Assembly (NCBI GenBank): GCA_005239795.1
Contig: SBBH01000156.1
Span: forward strand, 1 to 30,350
Length of the DNA stretch: 30,350 bases
Reading direction: 5' to 3'
From: Planctomycetales bacterium
GTDB lineage: Bacteria > Planctomycetota > SBBH01
Shown here: piece after piece, positions 6,932-14,758 of the stretch
Layout of the letters: each line of letters starts with the position of its first letter
Position numbering within the stretch: position 1 is the stretch's first letter
Program-made: the position numbers and the translations under genes
Notes under the pieces: generated by a model
The model's database searches: none
Told to the model about the DNA's origin: nothing
The model's input: the letters and a program-made list of their open reading frames with translations, nothing else

Positions 6932-7945
6932 ATGAAAAAGACGCCGGTGGTCCTCATTGAGGGGGATGGAATCGGCCCCGAGATCACGCGCGCCGTGCTC
7001 AAGATCCTCGAGGCGGCCGGCGCTCCCCTAGAATGGATCCCGGCCCAGGCGGGGCTCGCCGCGGCCGAAGCCTGCGGAACCCCCCTCCCCGACGCCACGA
7101 TCGACGCGATCCGCCGGCACGCACTGGCCCTGAAAGGCCCCTTGACGACCCCCGTCGGAACGGGATTCCGCTCCGTGAACGTCACGCTCCGCCAGACTTT
7201 CGACCTCTATGCCAACATCCGGCCGGCTCGCTCGATCCCGGGGATCAAGACCCCTTTCGACGGGGTGGACCTCGTGATCTTCCGTGAGAACACGCAGGGG
7301 TTCTACATCGGACAGGAGCACTGGATCAACGAAGCGCACACCGAGGCCCAGAGCACGGGATTGGTGACGAAAGTCTCGAGCGACCGCGTGATCCGGGCGG
7401 CCTTCGACTATGCGCGCACCAAAAAACGGAAAAAAGTGACGCTCGTCCATAAGGCGAACATCCTCAAGCTGACGACGGGCCTCTTCCTCGATTGCGGACG
7501 GGCGATCGCCAAGGAGTACCCCGACATCTCTTTCGAGGACATGATCGTCGACAACACCGCCATGCAAATGGTCATCAATCCCCGCCACTTCGACATCATG
7601 GTGACGACCAACCTCTTCGGCGACATCCTCTCGGACCTCGCCTCGGGGCTCGTGGGAGGGCTGGGCCTCACAGGCTCGGCCAACCTCGGCACCCACTGCG
7701 CCATCTTCGAAGCGGTCCACGGAAGCGCCCCGGACATCGCCGGACAGGGGAAGGCCGACCCGACCGCCCTCCTCTTTTCGGCGCTCATGCTTCTCGAGCA
7801 TATCGGCGAGGGTTCCCGCGCCGAAAAAATTCACCGGGCGGTCCTGCATGTCATCGCCACCCGCCGAGAGGCCTGCACGAGCGACATCGGCGGAACGGGA
7901 TCGACCTCGGAATTTGCCGACGCGGTGGTGGCGGCGCTCGCGTGA
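6932..7945 (+). CDS. NAD-dependent isocitrate/isopropylmalate dehydrogenase family
   Basis: A 337-residue beta-decarboxylating dehydrogenase. The start is ATG 6932, giving MKKTPVVLIEGDGIGPEITR; the frame is open further upstream but homology begins here. Diagnostic segments are GDGIGPE, TPVGTGFRSVNVTLRQ, the substrate-binding RENTQGFYIG, KANILKLTTGLF, DNTAMQMV, and the metal-binding GDILSDLASGLVGGLGL followed by the NAD loop HGSAPDIAGQ. SVNVTLRQ with DLYANIRP and RENTQGFY points to isocitrate or homoisocitrate rather than 3-isopropylmalate as substrate; I prefer isocitrate. This is the only clearly intact gene between two decayed stretches. Its stop overlaps the start of the prepilin fragment (TGATG). 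Confidence 0.9.
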   Translation: MKKTPVVLIEGDGIGPEITRAVLKILEAAGAPLEWIPAQAGLAAAEACGTPLPDATIDAIRRHALALKGPLTTPVGTGFRSVNVTLRQTFDLYANIRPARSIPGIKTPFDGVDLVIFRENTQGFYIGQEHWINEAHTEAQSTGLVTKVSSDRVIRAAFDYARTKKRKKVTLVHKANILKLTTGLFLDCGRAIAKEYPDISFEDMIVDNTAMQMVINPRHFDIMVTTNLFGDILSDLASGLVGGLGLTGSANLGTHCAIFEAVHGSAPDIAGQGKADPTALLFSALMLLEHIGEGSRAEKIHRAVLHVIATRREACTSDIGGTGSTSEFADAVVAALA

Positions 7946-8145
7946 TGCCAGATGCTCCGGCACACTCTCGACAACGCCAACGCGGGATCGCGCTTCTTCT
8001 CGTGGCGGGCCTCGTGGCGCTCACCTCCCTCGTGGCGTTCTCCTTCCTTCACGTCGGTATGCTCACCACCGCGTCGGCCCGCACCGCCGTGGACAACGCT
8101 GCAGCGGACCTGGCGGCCTCAAGCGGCCTGGAATTCGCGGCCGTG
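7945..8145 (+). pseudogene. type IV pilin-like (PilX/GspK-type) prepilin, truncated
   Basis: The start overlaps the dehydrogenase stop by one base. The N-terminus carries a class III prepilin signal: basic leader, then QRGIALLLVAGLVALTSL, with predicted cleavage after Gly and a hydrophobic helix. It is followed by TASARTAVDNAAADLAASS, typical of PilX-like or GspK-like minor pseudopilins in which the helix is followed by an amphipathic stretch. Homology ends at about residue 67, where a GGGGTCAGGTC-type junction and an IS701 remnant begin. I found no downstream continuation. Other pilus genes are absent from the window. Probably inactivated by insertion. Confidence 0.65.
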
Positions 8146-9103
8146 AAAAAAAGGGGTCAGGTCTCATTTATAATATTATCACTACAGCGCCGCAGAGCCA
8201 TCAAGTGCGAGGCGTGGAAGTGCCGATCTTTCTTGGAGATGCGTCTGCCGTGGTGGCGGATCTCCAAGGGGGGATCAATGGACATGCGGACGTTGAAGGG
8301 ATTGCGGCACGAGTTGGCGACCTACACGCGGGAGTTCAGGAAGTGCATCCGGGACCGACGGACCCGGGAGCATATGGGGACGTATATGAGGGGCCAGTTG
8401 GGGCCGCGTGCCGCCAAAAGCGCGGAACCGATTGCGTTGGACGCGGGGGTGGCGCCGAGGACCTCGCAGCAATTCCTGTCGATGCGCAAGTGGGACGAGC
8501 AGAAGCTTCGCCGGAGGCACCAGCGCGTGTTGCAACGGGACCACGGCGGGGAAAACGCGATCGTGGTCGTGGACGAGACGACCTTCGCCAGGAGGGGAGA
8601 CAAGACCGTCGGGGTGAAACGGCAGTACTGCGGGACGCTGGGAAAGGTGGATAACTGCGTGGCGTCCTCCCGCTGTCACATCGAGCAACTGTTCGAGGAG
8701 GCCAGGCAGGAGGTGGGTTTCGACGCCTTCGAAGTGCACATGTATCGGTCGGTCCAGCGGCACCTGGCGCTTTCGATGCTCTCGGTCTACTTCCTGTCGG
8801 AGCAGACTCGAAGGCTGCGGGAGGAAAAATCCCTGGTGGAGTGTCTGTCAGATCCGCAGGGCGATCCTGTGCCAGTTGGATCCGACGACTCCCGGGTAGG
8901 AGCGGACGCGGCAGTTGCAGAAAGTCTTGCACAAGATCGTCTACTGGCAGAGGCGTCGTGAGGAAGCCGCCAGATCGCATGACAAACACCGCCGACGCGA
9001 ATTATGCCAATGGGGCATCGATCTCAGACGCACTCCCAGGTGTTTCCTGCGGCCCAGGGAGTAGATGCTGTGCTATCGCGAAAGGAACGTTGTAGTATTA
9101 CAC
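8146..9103 (+). mobile_element. degenerate IS701-family insertion sequence
   Basis: The insert lies between the truncated prepilin and the SIS gene. Candidate terminal repeats are ATCACTACAGCG (about 8178-8189) and CGTTGTAGTATTA (9088-9100), which match imperfectly after complementing (CACTACAGCG against TACTACAACG). Between the prepilin break and the left repeat is a stretch starting AAAAAAAGGGGTCAGGTCTC, a type of sequence often seen at the edges of REP-associated and other bacterial elements, so the insertion may be composite. Boundaries are approximate, and I see no clear target duplication. The element has no intact transposase. Confidence 0.65.
8278..9064 (+). pseudogene. IS701-family transposase, deleted and frameshifted
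   Basis: From ATG 8278 (ribosome binding site AAGGGGGG) the frame reads an IS701 N-terminus, then the first catalytic Asp block VVDETTFARRGDKTVGVKRQ followed by YCGTLGKVDNC. It then jumps to the C-terminal block HIEQLFEEARQEVGFDAFEV, holding the catalytic Glu. About 180 residues, including the second catalytic Asp, are missing by an in-frame deletion near 8670-8680. Near 8827 the family C-terminus (VCQIRRAILCQLD, VLHKIVYWQRRREEAA, GIDLRRTPRCF) continues in another frame and contains an amber codon near 8898. Full-length relatives are about 400 residues. It cannot encode an active enzyme. Confidence 0.85.
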
Positions 9104-9121
9104 AGCCTCCTGGAAAATGCT

Positions 9122-9742
9122 CTAGGAGCGGCTTCTCTGTCCGAGCGCCCCGCCGGGGTGCCACTGTCGAAACTGCGCTACCGTGAGCCCCTTGGCGGCC
9201 TGGAGCGCGACAGACAGGGCGTTGAGGACGAAGATCTCCGCCAGAATGCTCGCGCGCGGCGCGAGGTTCAAGGGATCCCCCTCGCGCGCGACGCCGGCCT
9301 CAAGGAAGACGTCGGAGTGCTTGGCCAGCCACGAGCCGGGTTTCCCCGCGACGCCGACGATCTTCGCCCCCAGGGATTTCACCAGGGTCGCGGCGGCTCT
9401 CGTCTCGGGGGTCTCGCCGCTATTGGAGATCGCGATCACGACGTCACCCGGCCGGACCTGGCCGGCGCTTCCATGGACGACCTCGGCGGCGTCGAGCGCG
9501 TAGGCGGGGGTCCCGGTGCTCGAAAACGACGAGGCGAGGTAGCGCGCGACGGCGAGGGGTTTCCCCATCCCCAGGAGATGGACGCGCCCGCCTTTTTTTT
9601 CGGCGGCCAGGACGAGCCGCGCCGCCTGGGCCACGCGCTCGGGGGCGAAGCGCGCGTGGAGCGCCGAGAGTTCCGCGCGCATAACGCCGGCCGCCTTGCG
9701 GGCCTCGGCGGCCAGGTTGACTTTTTTAGTTCTCGCGCTCAT
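9122..9742 (-). CDS. SIS-domain sugar-phosphate isomerase (KpsF/GutQ-like, no CBS domains)
   Basis: A 206-residue cytosolic protein with a single SIS fold. Characteristic segments are LLGMGKPLAVARYLASSFSS followed by TGTPAYALDA, EVVHGSAGQVRPGDVVIAIS, SNSGETPE and the C-terminal WHPGGALG. These match arabinose-5-phosphate isomerases of the KpsF/GutQ type, which interconvert ribulose-5-phosphate and arabinose-5-phosphate for Kdo synthesis. The paired CBS domains that normally follow HPGGALG are absent; the protein stops 5 residues later, about 20 nt from the IS right end. CBS-less homologues exist, so it may be complete, but truncation by the insertion is possible. The aldolase gene lies just upstream on the same strand, so the pair may share a sugar-acid pathway. 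Confidence 0.82.
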   Translation of the reverse strand: MSARTKKVNLAAEARKAAGVMRAELSALHARFAPERVAQAARLVLAAEKKGGRVHLLGMGKPLAVARYLASSFSSTGTPAYALDAAEVVHGSAGQVRPGDVVIAISNSGETPETRAAATLVKSLGAKIVGVAGKPGSWLAKHSDVFLEAGVAREGDPLNLAPRASILAEIFVLNALSVALQAAKGLTVAQFRQWHPGGALGQRSRS

Positions 9743-9758
9743 CGGACAAGGGATGATA

Positions 9759-10808
9759 TCACAAGCTGCCGTATGTTTTCTTCCACGCGGCGAACCGCTC
9801 GCCGAACGCGGCCGCTTCCTCCGGCGTCAAATTTTTGGTCCCCGGGGCGACGGCGCCGCTCCGGATCACCCCGTCCCGTCTTAATCCCTCCTTCAGGCAG
9901 GCGATCGATTTCTTGACGTCCTGGCCGCCGGGCACACCCGGCGCATCGAAAACCGAAAGTTTCGAAAGCGCCTCGAGCGCCGTCCTCAAGAAGTCCATCC
10001 GCTCGACATCCCCGGCTCGGCAGGCCGCCCAGCCCTTCTTCCAGTGGGCCGGGGCGAGGTTCGCGGTTCCCGCCACGACGCCCACGGGGAAGCGATCGTG
10101 CAGAAGATACTGCCGCCAATGCTCCTGGATCGTCCCCAGGAATCCCCGGCGGGGGCGGAAGATGTCGAACGCCGCCAAGGGATTCCCCGCGAAAATCTCG
10201 AAATCGTCCCTAAAATTCTCGGCGGCCTTCGTGTAGTTCCCCAGGACCGAGAGCCCCGCCGTGACCTTGACCCCCTTCACCCACTCCAGGCGGCTCACCG
10301 CCTTGACGTCACGCGTGTGCATGTGGGGGACATCGGGGTCGACCGCGATGTCGGCATTGTCGTACAGGTAGACGGGGAGGCTCTTTCCCTTGGACTCGAA
10401 AAGCCCCGCGAGATCCCTCTGGAAGAACCGAACCATCTCAAGCCCCGCGACGGCCAGGGGGGCGATCACCATCGCGTCGGCGGAGAGTTCGAGGGCGAGC
10501 GCGGCGTTCGCGAGGGTCTCCTCCCGCGTGGGGGCCGTCACCCCCACCCAAACCGGCACGCTCTGGTGTTGGCGGAGTTTTCGCCCCTCGTCGACGCCGA
10601 GCGCAATCACACGGCGCCGCTCCTCCGGTCCGATCCGGTTCCATTCCCCCGTCGTCCCGCACAGAAACAGCATCGCGGCATGCGGCGCCAAATGCCGCAT
10701 GAGCGCGCGCAAGTCTTCCTCCGCCACGCGCCCGTCGGCATCGAGCGGCGTCACCAGGGGAATGCAGAGGCCCCCCGAAGAGCCCGAAGGAGATTGCCCC
10801 GGCGTCAT
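9759..10808 (-). CDS. DapA/NAL-family class I aldolase (dihydrodipicolinate synthase-like)
   Basis: A 349-residue TIM-barrel aldolase or lyase. It shows FLCGTTGEWNRIG (the GTTGE pyruvate-carboxylate site at 51-55), VPVWVGVTAPTREETL, YLYDNADI with the catalytic Tyr, EWVKGVKVTAG with the Schiff-base Lys, and FAGNPLAAF. Family members condense or cleave pyruvate with aldehydes. The substrate here is unclear because true DapA is usually about 295 residues and its Lys motif is GIKD or GIKE. I start at ATG 10808, which begins MTPGQSPSG; an upstream extension would be read from repeat DNA. It ends 16 nt before the SIS-domain gene, so the two are probably one transcript. Confidence 0.87.
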   Translation of the reverse strand: MTPGQSPSGSSGGLCIPLVTPLDADGRVAEEDLRALMRHLAPHAAMLFLCGTTGEWNRIGPEERRRVIALGVDEGRKLRQHQSVPVWVGVTAPTREETLANAALALELSADAMVIAPLAVAGLEMVRFFQRDLAGLFESKGKSLPVYLYDNADIAVDPDVPHMHTRDVKAVSRLEWVKGVKVTAGLSVLGNYTKAAENFRDDFEIFAGNPLAAFDIFRPRRGFLGTIQEHWRQYLLHDRFPVGVVAGTANLAPAHWKKGWAACRAGDVERMDFLRTALEALSKLSVFDAPGVPGGQDVKKSIACLKEGLRRDGVIRSGAVAPGTKNLTPEEAAAFGERFAAWKKTYGSL

Positions 10809-11028
10809 GACGTGATGCACAAAGGGAGAATAAACACCAAAATCCAAAAGCCCAAACACCAAACAAACGGACAAACATCAAACGACCAAACAGAACAGAA
10901 ACAAGCGCCAACGTCTGAAGCAACCTGGCGCGTTCTCCTTCTTTGTTTCTATGCCTTTGTTTGGCGCTTTGAGTTTTTCCGTTTGTTTGGAGTTTGTCGT
11001 TTGATGTTTGGTGTTTATTATCTTTGCG
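10809..11028. repeat. CAAAC-type short-period tract forming a large inverted repeat between divergent genes
   Basis: This 220-bp spacer separates the aldolase (minus) and the zinc-ribbon gene (plus). Its left half is a low-complexity run of CCAAAC/ACAAAC units and its right half is the inverted GTTTGG equivalent. The outer ends are exact complements: AATAAACACCAA (10829-10840) and TTGGTGTTTATT (11008-11019). The centre holds AAGCGCCAACG and TGGCGCTTTGAG, also inverted. Both divergent promoters would have to lie inside or beside this structure; I see no convincing -35/-10 pair. Confidence 0.75.
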
Positions 11029-12597
11029 GTGTCTGCTCATTGCACACGCTGTTCAAGTTCCATTCCCCAGGAGCAGATCGAGCGGGATGAGGTGATCCGG
11101 TTCCAGGGGCGGATCTTCTGCCCGATCTGCGCCGAGAAGTTGCGGATGGCGAACGCCGTCGCCTGTCCCCGATGCCAAACGCGCGACCTGCCGCTTTTCG
11201 ACGGCACGACGGCCCTCTGCCGCCGGTGCGGCGCCGACATCCCCCACGCCCATGGCAACGGCGAACCGAAAACCCTCTCTCCCGCCCCGGCCACATCCCA
11301 CTCCGCCGGACTCTTTTGGATCCTTTCGGCCGGCGCCGCAGGGCTCGCCCTCGGGATCCTGGGGTGGCAGTTCGTCCTGAAGAGCGGCAATTCGCAGCCT
11401 CCCTCGCTGGCTTCATCACCGGCCAGATCTGCTGAGAGCCCGCTTCGCGAAGTCAAAGACGAAATGGCCGCACTCAAGACCCAGATCGAGACCCTTCGCG
11501 CCGAGTGGGACGCCCAGATCCGCACGGTCGAGCAGGATCGCCGAGCCGCCGAGGCGATGGGCAGCGAGGCCCGCCGGGCGCTCGCGGCGCGTCTCGACCT
11601 TCTTCAAGAGCAGTTGTCCGCCTTCCAGAGGCGCTCGGAAGCAATCGAGGCAAAGCTCTCGCGGGAGACGGCGGCCACCCCGGCGCGGCCGCCCTTGGGG
11701 CGCCCTGAAGCTCCGGCCGCCCCCTCCCAGGAAGAAAAAGACGAAAAGGAAGCCCGTCAGACATTCCAAGAAATCCAGGCCCGCCGCGGGGCACTTCTCG
11801 AGGCGCGCGACCACGCCGGCGCGCTCGCGGAACTCTCACGGTTTCCGGGGCATCTTGCGTCAACGCAGGCCGGCCGAGAGCTCTCAAAACTCGCTGACTG
11901 GGAGCGACGCAACATCGTGAAAAACCTCTTTCCCATCGAGAAGGACCGGGCGGAAGCGCATGTCGTCAAGGGGGAGATCCCCCAAGCCCTCCTGGCCTAT
12001 CGAGAAGTCGAACGGCGTCTCGGGATCCCGGAACTCCTCCCCCAGATTCGCGGCCGGATCAACGATCTGGAGACCCTGCGCAAGCCCCCTGCGAAGACGC
12101 CTTCCCCCATCCCTCCCACGACATCCCCGCCAACGTCAGAAGAAACAATGCGCGGATGGCTCGAGGATTTCCGCTCGATCCCGAAGGCCTCGGCGACCAT
12201 CGACCGGTTCGTGGGCGCGGGCCCGGCCGCCATCGGCGTCCTGCTGGCGGCACTTGACCATCAAGCCCCCGAGGTCCGCCGAGGCGCCGCGATGGCGCTC
12301 GCGCAGATGAAAGCCGCTTCGGCGGCGTCGGCTCTCGCCGCGCGCCTGGCGGACCCCGACCCCTGGAACCGTCAGGTATTCGTGACGGCGCTGGGGGAAC
12401 TGGGGGATCTGTCTGTGGCCGCGCCCTTGATCGACCTCCTTGCCGGAAGCGATGTCCCACTCGCACGCGCCGCGCACGAGGCGCTGGAACGCCTCTCAGG
12501 CCGCAAGGCTTCGCTCCCCTTTAGCGACAACCGGGCTGACCGCGCGGCTCTCGTCCTCTTCTGGAAGGGATGGCTTGAAAGCGCGCGGAAGAAATAA
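11029..12597 (+). CDS. zinc-ribbon, coiled-coil and HEAT-repeat membrane protein
   Basis: I do not recognise a named family. The 522-residue product from GTG 11029 has four CxxC knuckles in the first 70 residues (HCTRC, CPIC, CPRC, CRRC), suggesting two zinc ribbons. A single membrane helix follows (SAGLFWILSAGAAGLALGIL, about 92-111). Next come a charged heptad-rich coiled coil (about 145-245), a second helical segment, a proline-rich linker (about 355-375), and C-terminal HEAT-like repeats (IDRFVGAGPAAIGVLLAAL; PEVRRGAAMALAQM; DPWNRQVFVTALGELGD). Such proteins usually act as scaffolds. A TTG at 11008 would extend the N-terminus into repeat DNA, so the GTG directly before the first ribbon is preferred. 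No good ribosome binding site is seen. Confidence 0.75.
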   Translation: MSAHCTRCSSSIPQEQIERDEVIRFQGRIFCPICAEKLRMANAVACPRCQTRDLPLFDGTTALCRRCGADIPHAHGNGEPKTLSPAPATSHSAGLFWILSAGAAGLALGILGWQFVLKSGNSQPPSLASSPARSAESPLREVKDEMAALKTQIETLRAEWDAQIRTVEQDRRAAEAMGSEARRALAARLDLLQEQLSAFQRRSEAIEAKLSRETAATPARPPLGRPEAPAAPSQEEKDEKEARQTFQEIQARRGALLEARDHAGALAELSRFPGHLASTQAGRELSKLADWERRNIVKNLFPIEKDRAEAHVVKGEIPQALLAYREVERRLGIPELLPQIRGRINDLETLRKPPAKTPSPIPPTTSPPTSEETMRGWLEDFRSIPKASATIDRFVGAGPAAIGVLLAALDHQAPEVRRGAAMALAQMKAASAASALAARLADPDPWNRQVFVTALGELGDLSVAAPLIDLLAGSDVPLARAAHEALERLSGRKASLPFSDNRADRAALVLFWKGWLESARKK

Positions 12598-12603
12598 TCA
12601 GCA

Positions 12604-12810
12604 CTAGACCGTTGCGTGGACCGTTCCGCCGAGGTCCGGCTCGGCGAGCCCCAGCTCCGAGCGGCGCTCGGACTCTTCAAGCTGTGTCTCTGAAACGGCA
12701 GGGGATCCTTTGGGGCGCCGGGCGGCGGCCCGTGGCTTCTTGGGCGCTTGGCCCTCCTGGCGGGGTTGGTCGGGCGTGACAGGTTTGACGTTCAGTTCCT
12801 CGGGAACCAT
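12604..12810 (-). CDS. small hypothetical, proline/lysine/arginine-rich
   Basis: A 68-residue frame starting MVPEELNVKPVTPDQPRQ, with GAGGGAG about 6 nt before the ATG. The product is rich in Pro, Lys, Arg and Glu, with no hydrophobic core and no membrane helix, so it would be disordered. It is tail to tail with the zinc-ribbon gene and its start faces the cobalamin adenosyltransferase gene. I do not recognise it; GC-rich DNA makes spurious frames common, but the clean ribosome binding site and the fit to the gap favour a real gene. Confidence 0.45.
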   Translation of the reverse strand: MVPEELNVKPVTPDQPRQEGQAPKKPRAAARRPKGSPAVSETQLEESERRSELGLAEPDLGGTVHATV

Positions 12811-12855
12811 GTCGCACTCCCTCTCTTCTTAAAATCGGCTAGAATCGCCGTCCTC

Positions 12856-13464
12856 TTGACCCCTCCCCCTTCCCGGTCCGGCGGCAAGACGCGCCAAATT
12901 TGCAGCCCCTGGCACAAGATCTATACGAAGACGGGAGACGCGGGACAGACCGGCCTCTTCGGCGCCGGGCGGGTCTCCAAAGCTCATCCGCGAATCGGCG
13001 CCTACGGGGAGGTGGACGAACTGAACTCGGTCCTGGGACTGGCCCGTGCCGTCTCAAAAGACAAGGAACTAACCCGCATGCTTTCCCAGATCCAGGAGCT
13101 TCTTTTTGTCGCGGGGGCGGATCTTGCCTCCCCGACGTCCCATCCGATGACGCCGCGGATCACGGCCCGGGACACGCTCCTTTTCGAGCGATGGATCGAC
13201 AAGCTCGACCAAGAACTCGCTCCCCTGAGGCATTTCATCCTGCCGGGCGGGACTTCGCTCGCGGCCTGGCTTCACTTGGGACGCACCGTCTGCCGGCGCG
13301 CAGAGCGCGCGCTTGTGGCGTTCGCCGAAAAGGAGAAGGTCGATTCTGAATTGACCCGCTTCATGAACCGCCTCTCCGACCTTCTCTTCACCATGGCCCG
13401 GGCAGCGAACATCCGCGCCCAAAAACCGGAAATCGCCTGGAAGCCCCGGAAAAATGAGAGATAA
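12856..13464 (+). CDS. PduO-type cob(I)alamin adenosyltransferase
   Basis: The enzyme transfers the 5'-deoxyadenosyl group from ATP to cob(I)alamin, making coenzyme B12. Diagnostic segments are IYTKTGDAGQTGLFGAGRVS, IGAYGEVDELNSVLG, FILPGGTSLAAWLHLGRTVC, CRRAERALVAFA and FMNRLSDLLFTMAR. The RTVCRRAER block holds the ATP and Co-corrinoid contacting residues. Family members start at MKIYTKTGD; here the codon at that Met is CAC (12913-12915), so no initiator exists where homology begins. The nearest in-frame candidates are TTG at 12856 (used here) or ATT at 12898; neither has a ribosome binding site. Function is secure, the start is not. It ends 49 nt before palindromic element copy 2. Confidence 0.85.
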   Translation: MTPPPSRSGGKTRQICSPWHKIYTKTGDAGQTGLFGAGRVSKAHPRIGAYGEVDELNSVLGLARAVSKDKELTRMLSQIQELLFVAGADLASPTSHPMTPRITARDTLLFERWIDKLDQELAPLRHFILPGGTSLAAWLHLGRTVCRRAERALVAFAEKEKVDSELTRFMNRLSDLLFTMARAANIRAQKPEIAWKPRKNER

Positions 13465-13512
13465 CGTTCCTCGCCCTGCGAAATCCTCTCCCTTCTCATG
13501 ACCCATGACTTC

Positions 13513-13727
13513 TTAGGATTCGCGCCAAAATAACTGATCGATTCTATTGCAATGGACCGTTTTAATTCTGTTGTCTTTTCGTTCCTTTTTTTTGCGCGAA
13601 TCTTATATAAGGGGCCGTGCAGAAGGGAGTTAGCGAAAAGATCTCTCGTGAAAAATCTCCGAGATATTTGTTCATGTCCCGTGAACCCTCCTATCAAACA
13701 CAGCAGTTATTTCTGCACGGCCCCTTA
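13513..13727. repeat. double-palindrome intergenic element, copy 2
   Basis: Same layout as copy 1 at 5225-5431. AGGATTCGCGCCAAAATAA (13515-13533) faces GCGCGAATC in the complementary arm (to 13604); stem A is imperfect here. Stem B pairs TAAGGGGCCGTGCAGAA (13608-13624) with TTCTGCACGGCCCCTTA (13711-13727). Stem B differs from copy 1 at two paired positions, and both sides change together. Conserved single-stranded blocks include CTCCGAGATATT and ATCAAACACAG. The last base is the A of the following gene's ATG, so the element ends exactly at a start codon. Confidence 0.9.
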
Positions 13728-14758
13728 TGAAAGCGGTCTACATCGAGCGCCACGGCGGGCCGGAGGTCCTGACAGAAGGGGAACTTCCCGATCCGGCGCC
13801 TGGCCCCGGCGAAGTGCGCCTGCGCGTCAAGGCGTGCGCCTTGAACCACCTAGACCTCTGGGTCCGCGAGGGGGCGCGCGGAGGGATCTCCTTCCCGCAA
13901 ATCCTGGGAAGCGACATCGCCGGCGTCGTGGACGCCTGCGGCCAAGAGGTGGACCCCGCGCTTGTGGGGAAGCGCGCCGTGCTCTTTCCGGCGCGCTGTT
14001 GCGGCGGGTGCGGCTTCTGCCGCAAGGGGATCGAACCCCTCTGCCCGTCGTACGCGATCCTGGGACGGTCCGCCCCTGGCGGGTACGCCGAATTCGCCGT
14101 CGCCCCCGCGCGCGGCGTTTTCCCGATCCCCGACACCCTCGAGTTCGCGTCCGCGGCGGCGTTTCCCCTGACGTTCGTCACGGCCTATGAGATGCTCTTC
14201 TCGCGCGCCAAGCTCTCTCCCGGCGAGAAGGTCCTGGTAACCGCTGCCGGAAGCGGCATCGGTGTCGCCGCGGTGCAGTTGGCGAAGGCGTTCGGCGCGG
14301 CCGTGATCGCAAGCGCCAGCAGTGATGAAAAACTTGATCGCCTGCGCGCCCTGGGAGCCGACCACACCGTGAACCGCCGCGCGGAGGACTTTGCCGCGCG
14401 TGTCGTGGCGGCGGCGGGCGGCCGCGGCGTCGACGTCGTCTGCGACTCCGTAGGCGGAGAGGGGTTGGCGCGCCTGGCGGATCTCGCGGCGCCGGGCGGG
14501 CGGATCGTCTTCTGCGGCGTGACGGCGGGACCGAAAGCCACGTTCGACCTCGCACCGCTTTACGCGCGGCGCATCACCCTGCTGGGATCCTTCCTGGGGT
14601 CGCACTGGCAATTGACCGAATGCCTCAAGCTCCTCGCTCAAGGGAAGCTCCGTCCCGTGGTCGATCAGGTCTTTCCGCTGGGCCAGGCGCGCGAAGCGCA
14701 TCGGCGCCTCGAGACCGGCGGGCATTTCGGCAAGGTGGTCCTGGCGGTTTCAACGTGA
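13727..14758 (+). CDS. zinc-containing alcohol dehydrogenase / quinone oxidoreductase-like MDR protein
   Basis: A 343-residue medium-chain dehydrogenase/reductase. The N-terminus MKAVYIERHGGPEVL is the typical QOR/ADH start. A structural zinc lobe is present (CCGGCGFC with a later Cys at about 92, 95, 98, 106), and the NAD(P) fold shows VTAAGSGIGVAAVQLAKAFG. In place of GHE the catalytic-zinc region reads GSDIAG, so the catalytic zinc site may be incomplete and quinone or enone reduction is plausible. The start codon is the final base of palindromic element copy 2 and there is no Shine-Dalgarno sequence. Expression may therefore depend on that element. The last 9 nt overlap the convergent TIGR04283 gene. 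Confidence 0.88.
   Translation: MKAVYIERHGGPEVLTEGELPDPAPGPGEVRLRVKACALNHLDLWVREGARGGISFPQILGSDIAGVVDACGQEVDPALVGKRAVLFPARCCGGCGFCRKGIEPLCPSYAILGRSAPGGYAEFAVAPARGVFPIPDTLEFASAAAFPLTFVTAYEMLFSRAKLSPGEKVLVTAAGSGIGVAAVQLAKAFGAAVIASASSDEKLDRLRALGADHTVNRRAEDFAARVVAAAGGRGVDVVCDSVGGEGLARLADLAAPGGRIVFCGVTAGPKATFDLAPLYARRITLLGSFLGSHWQLTECLKLLAQGKLRPVVDQVFPLGQAREAHRRLETGGHFGKVVLAVST

Noticed and set aside
12900..12930. Sigma-54 promoter-like TGGCAC before the cobalamin adenosyltransferase
   Set aside because: The -12 TTGC element is missing at the required spacing, and the site is inside the coding frame.
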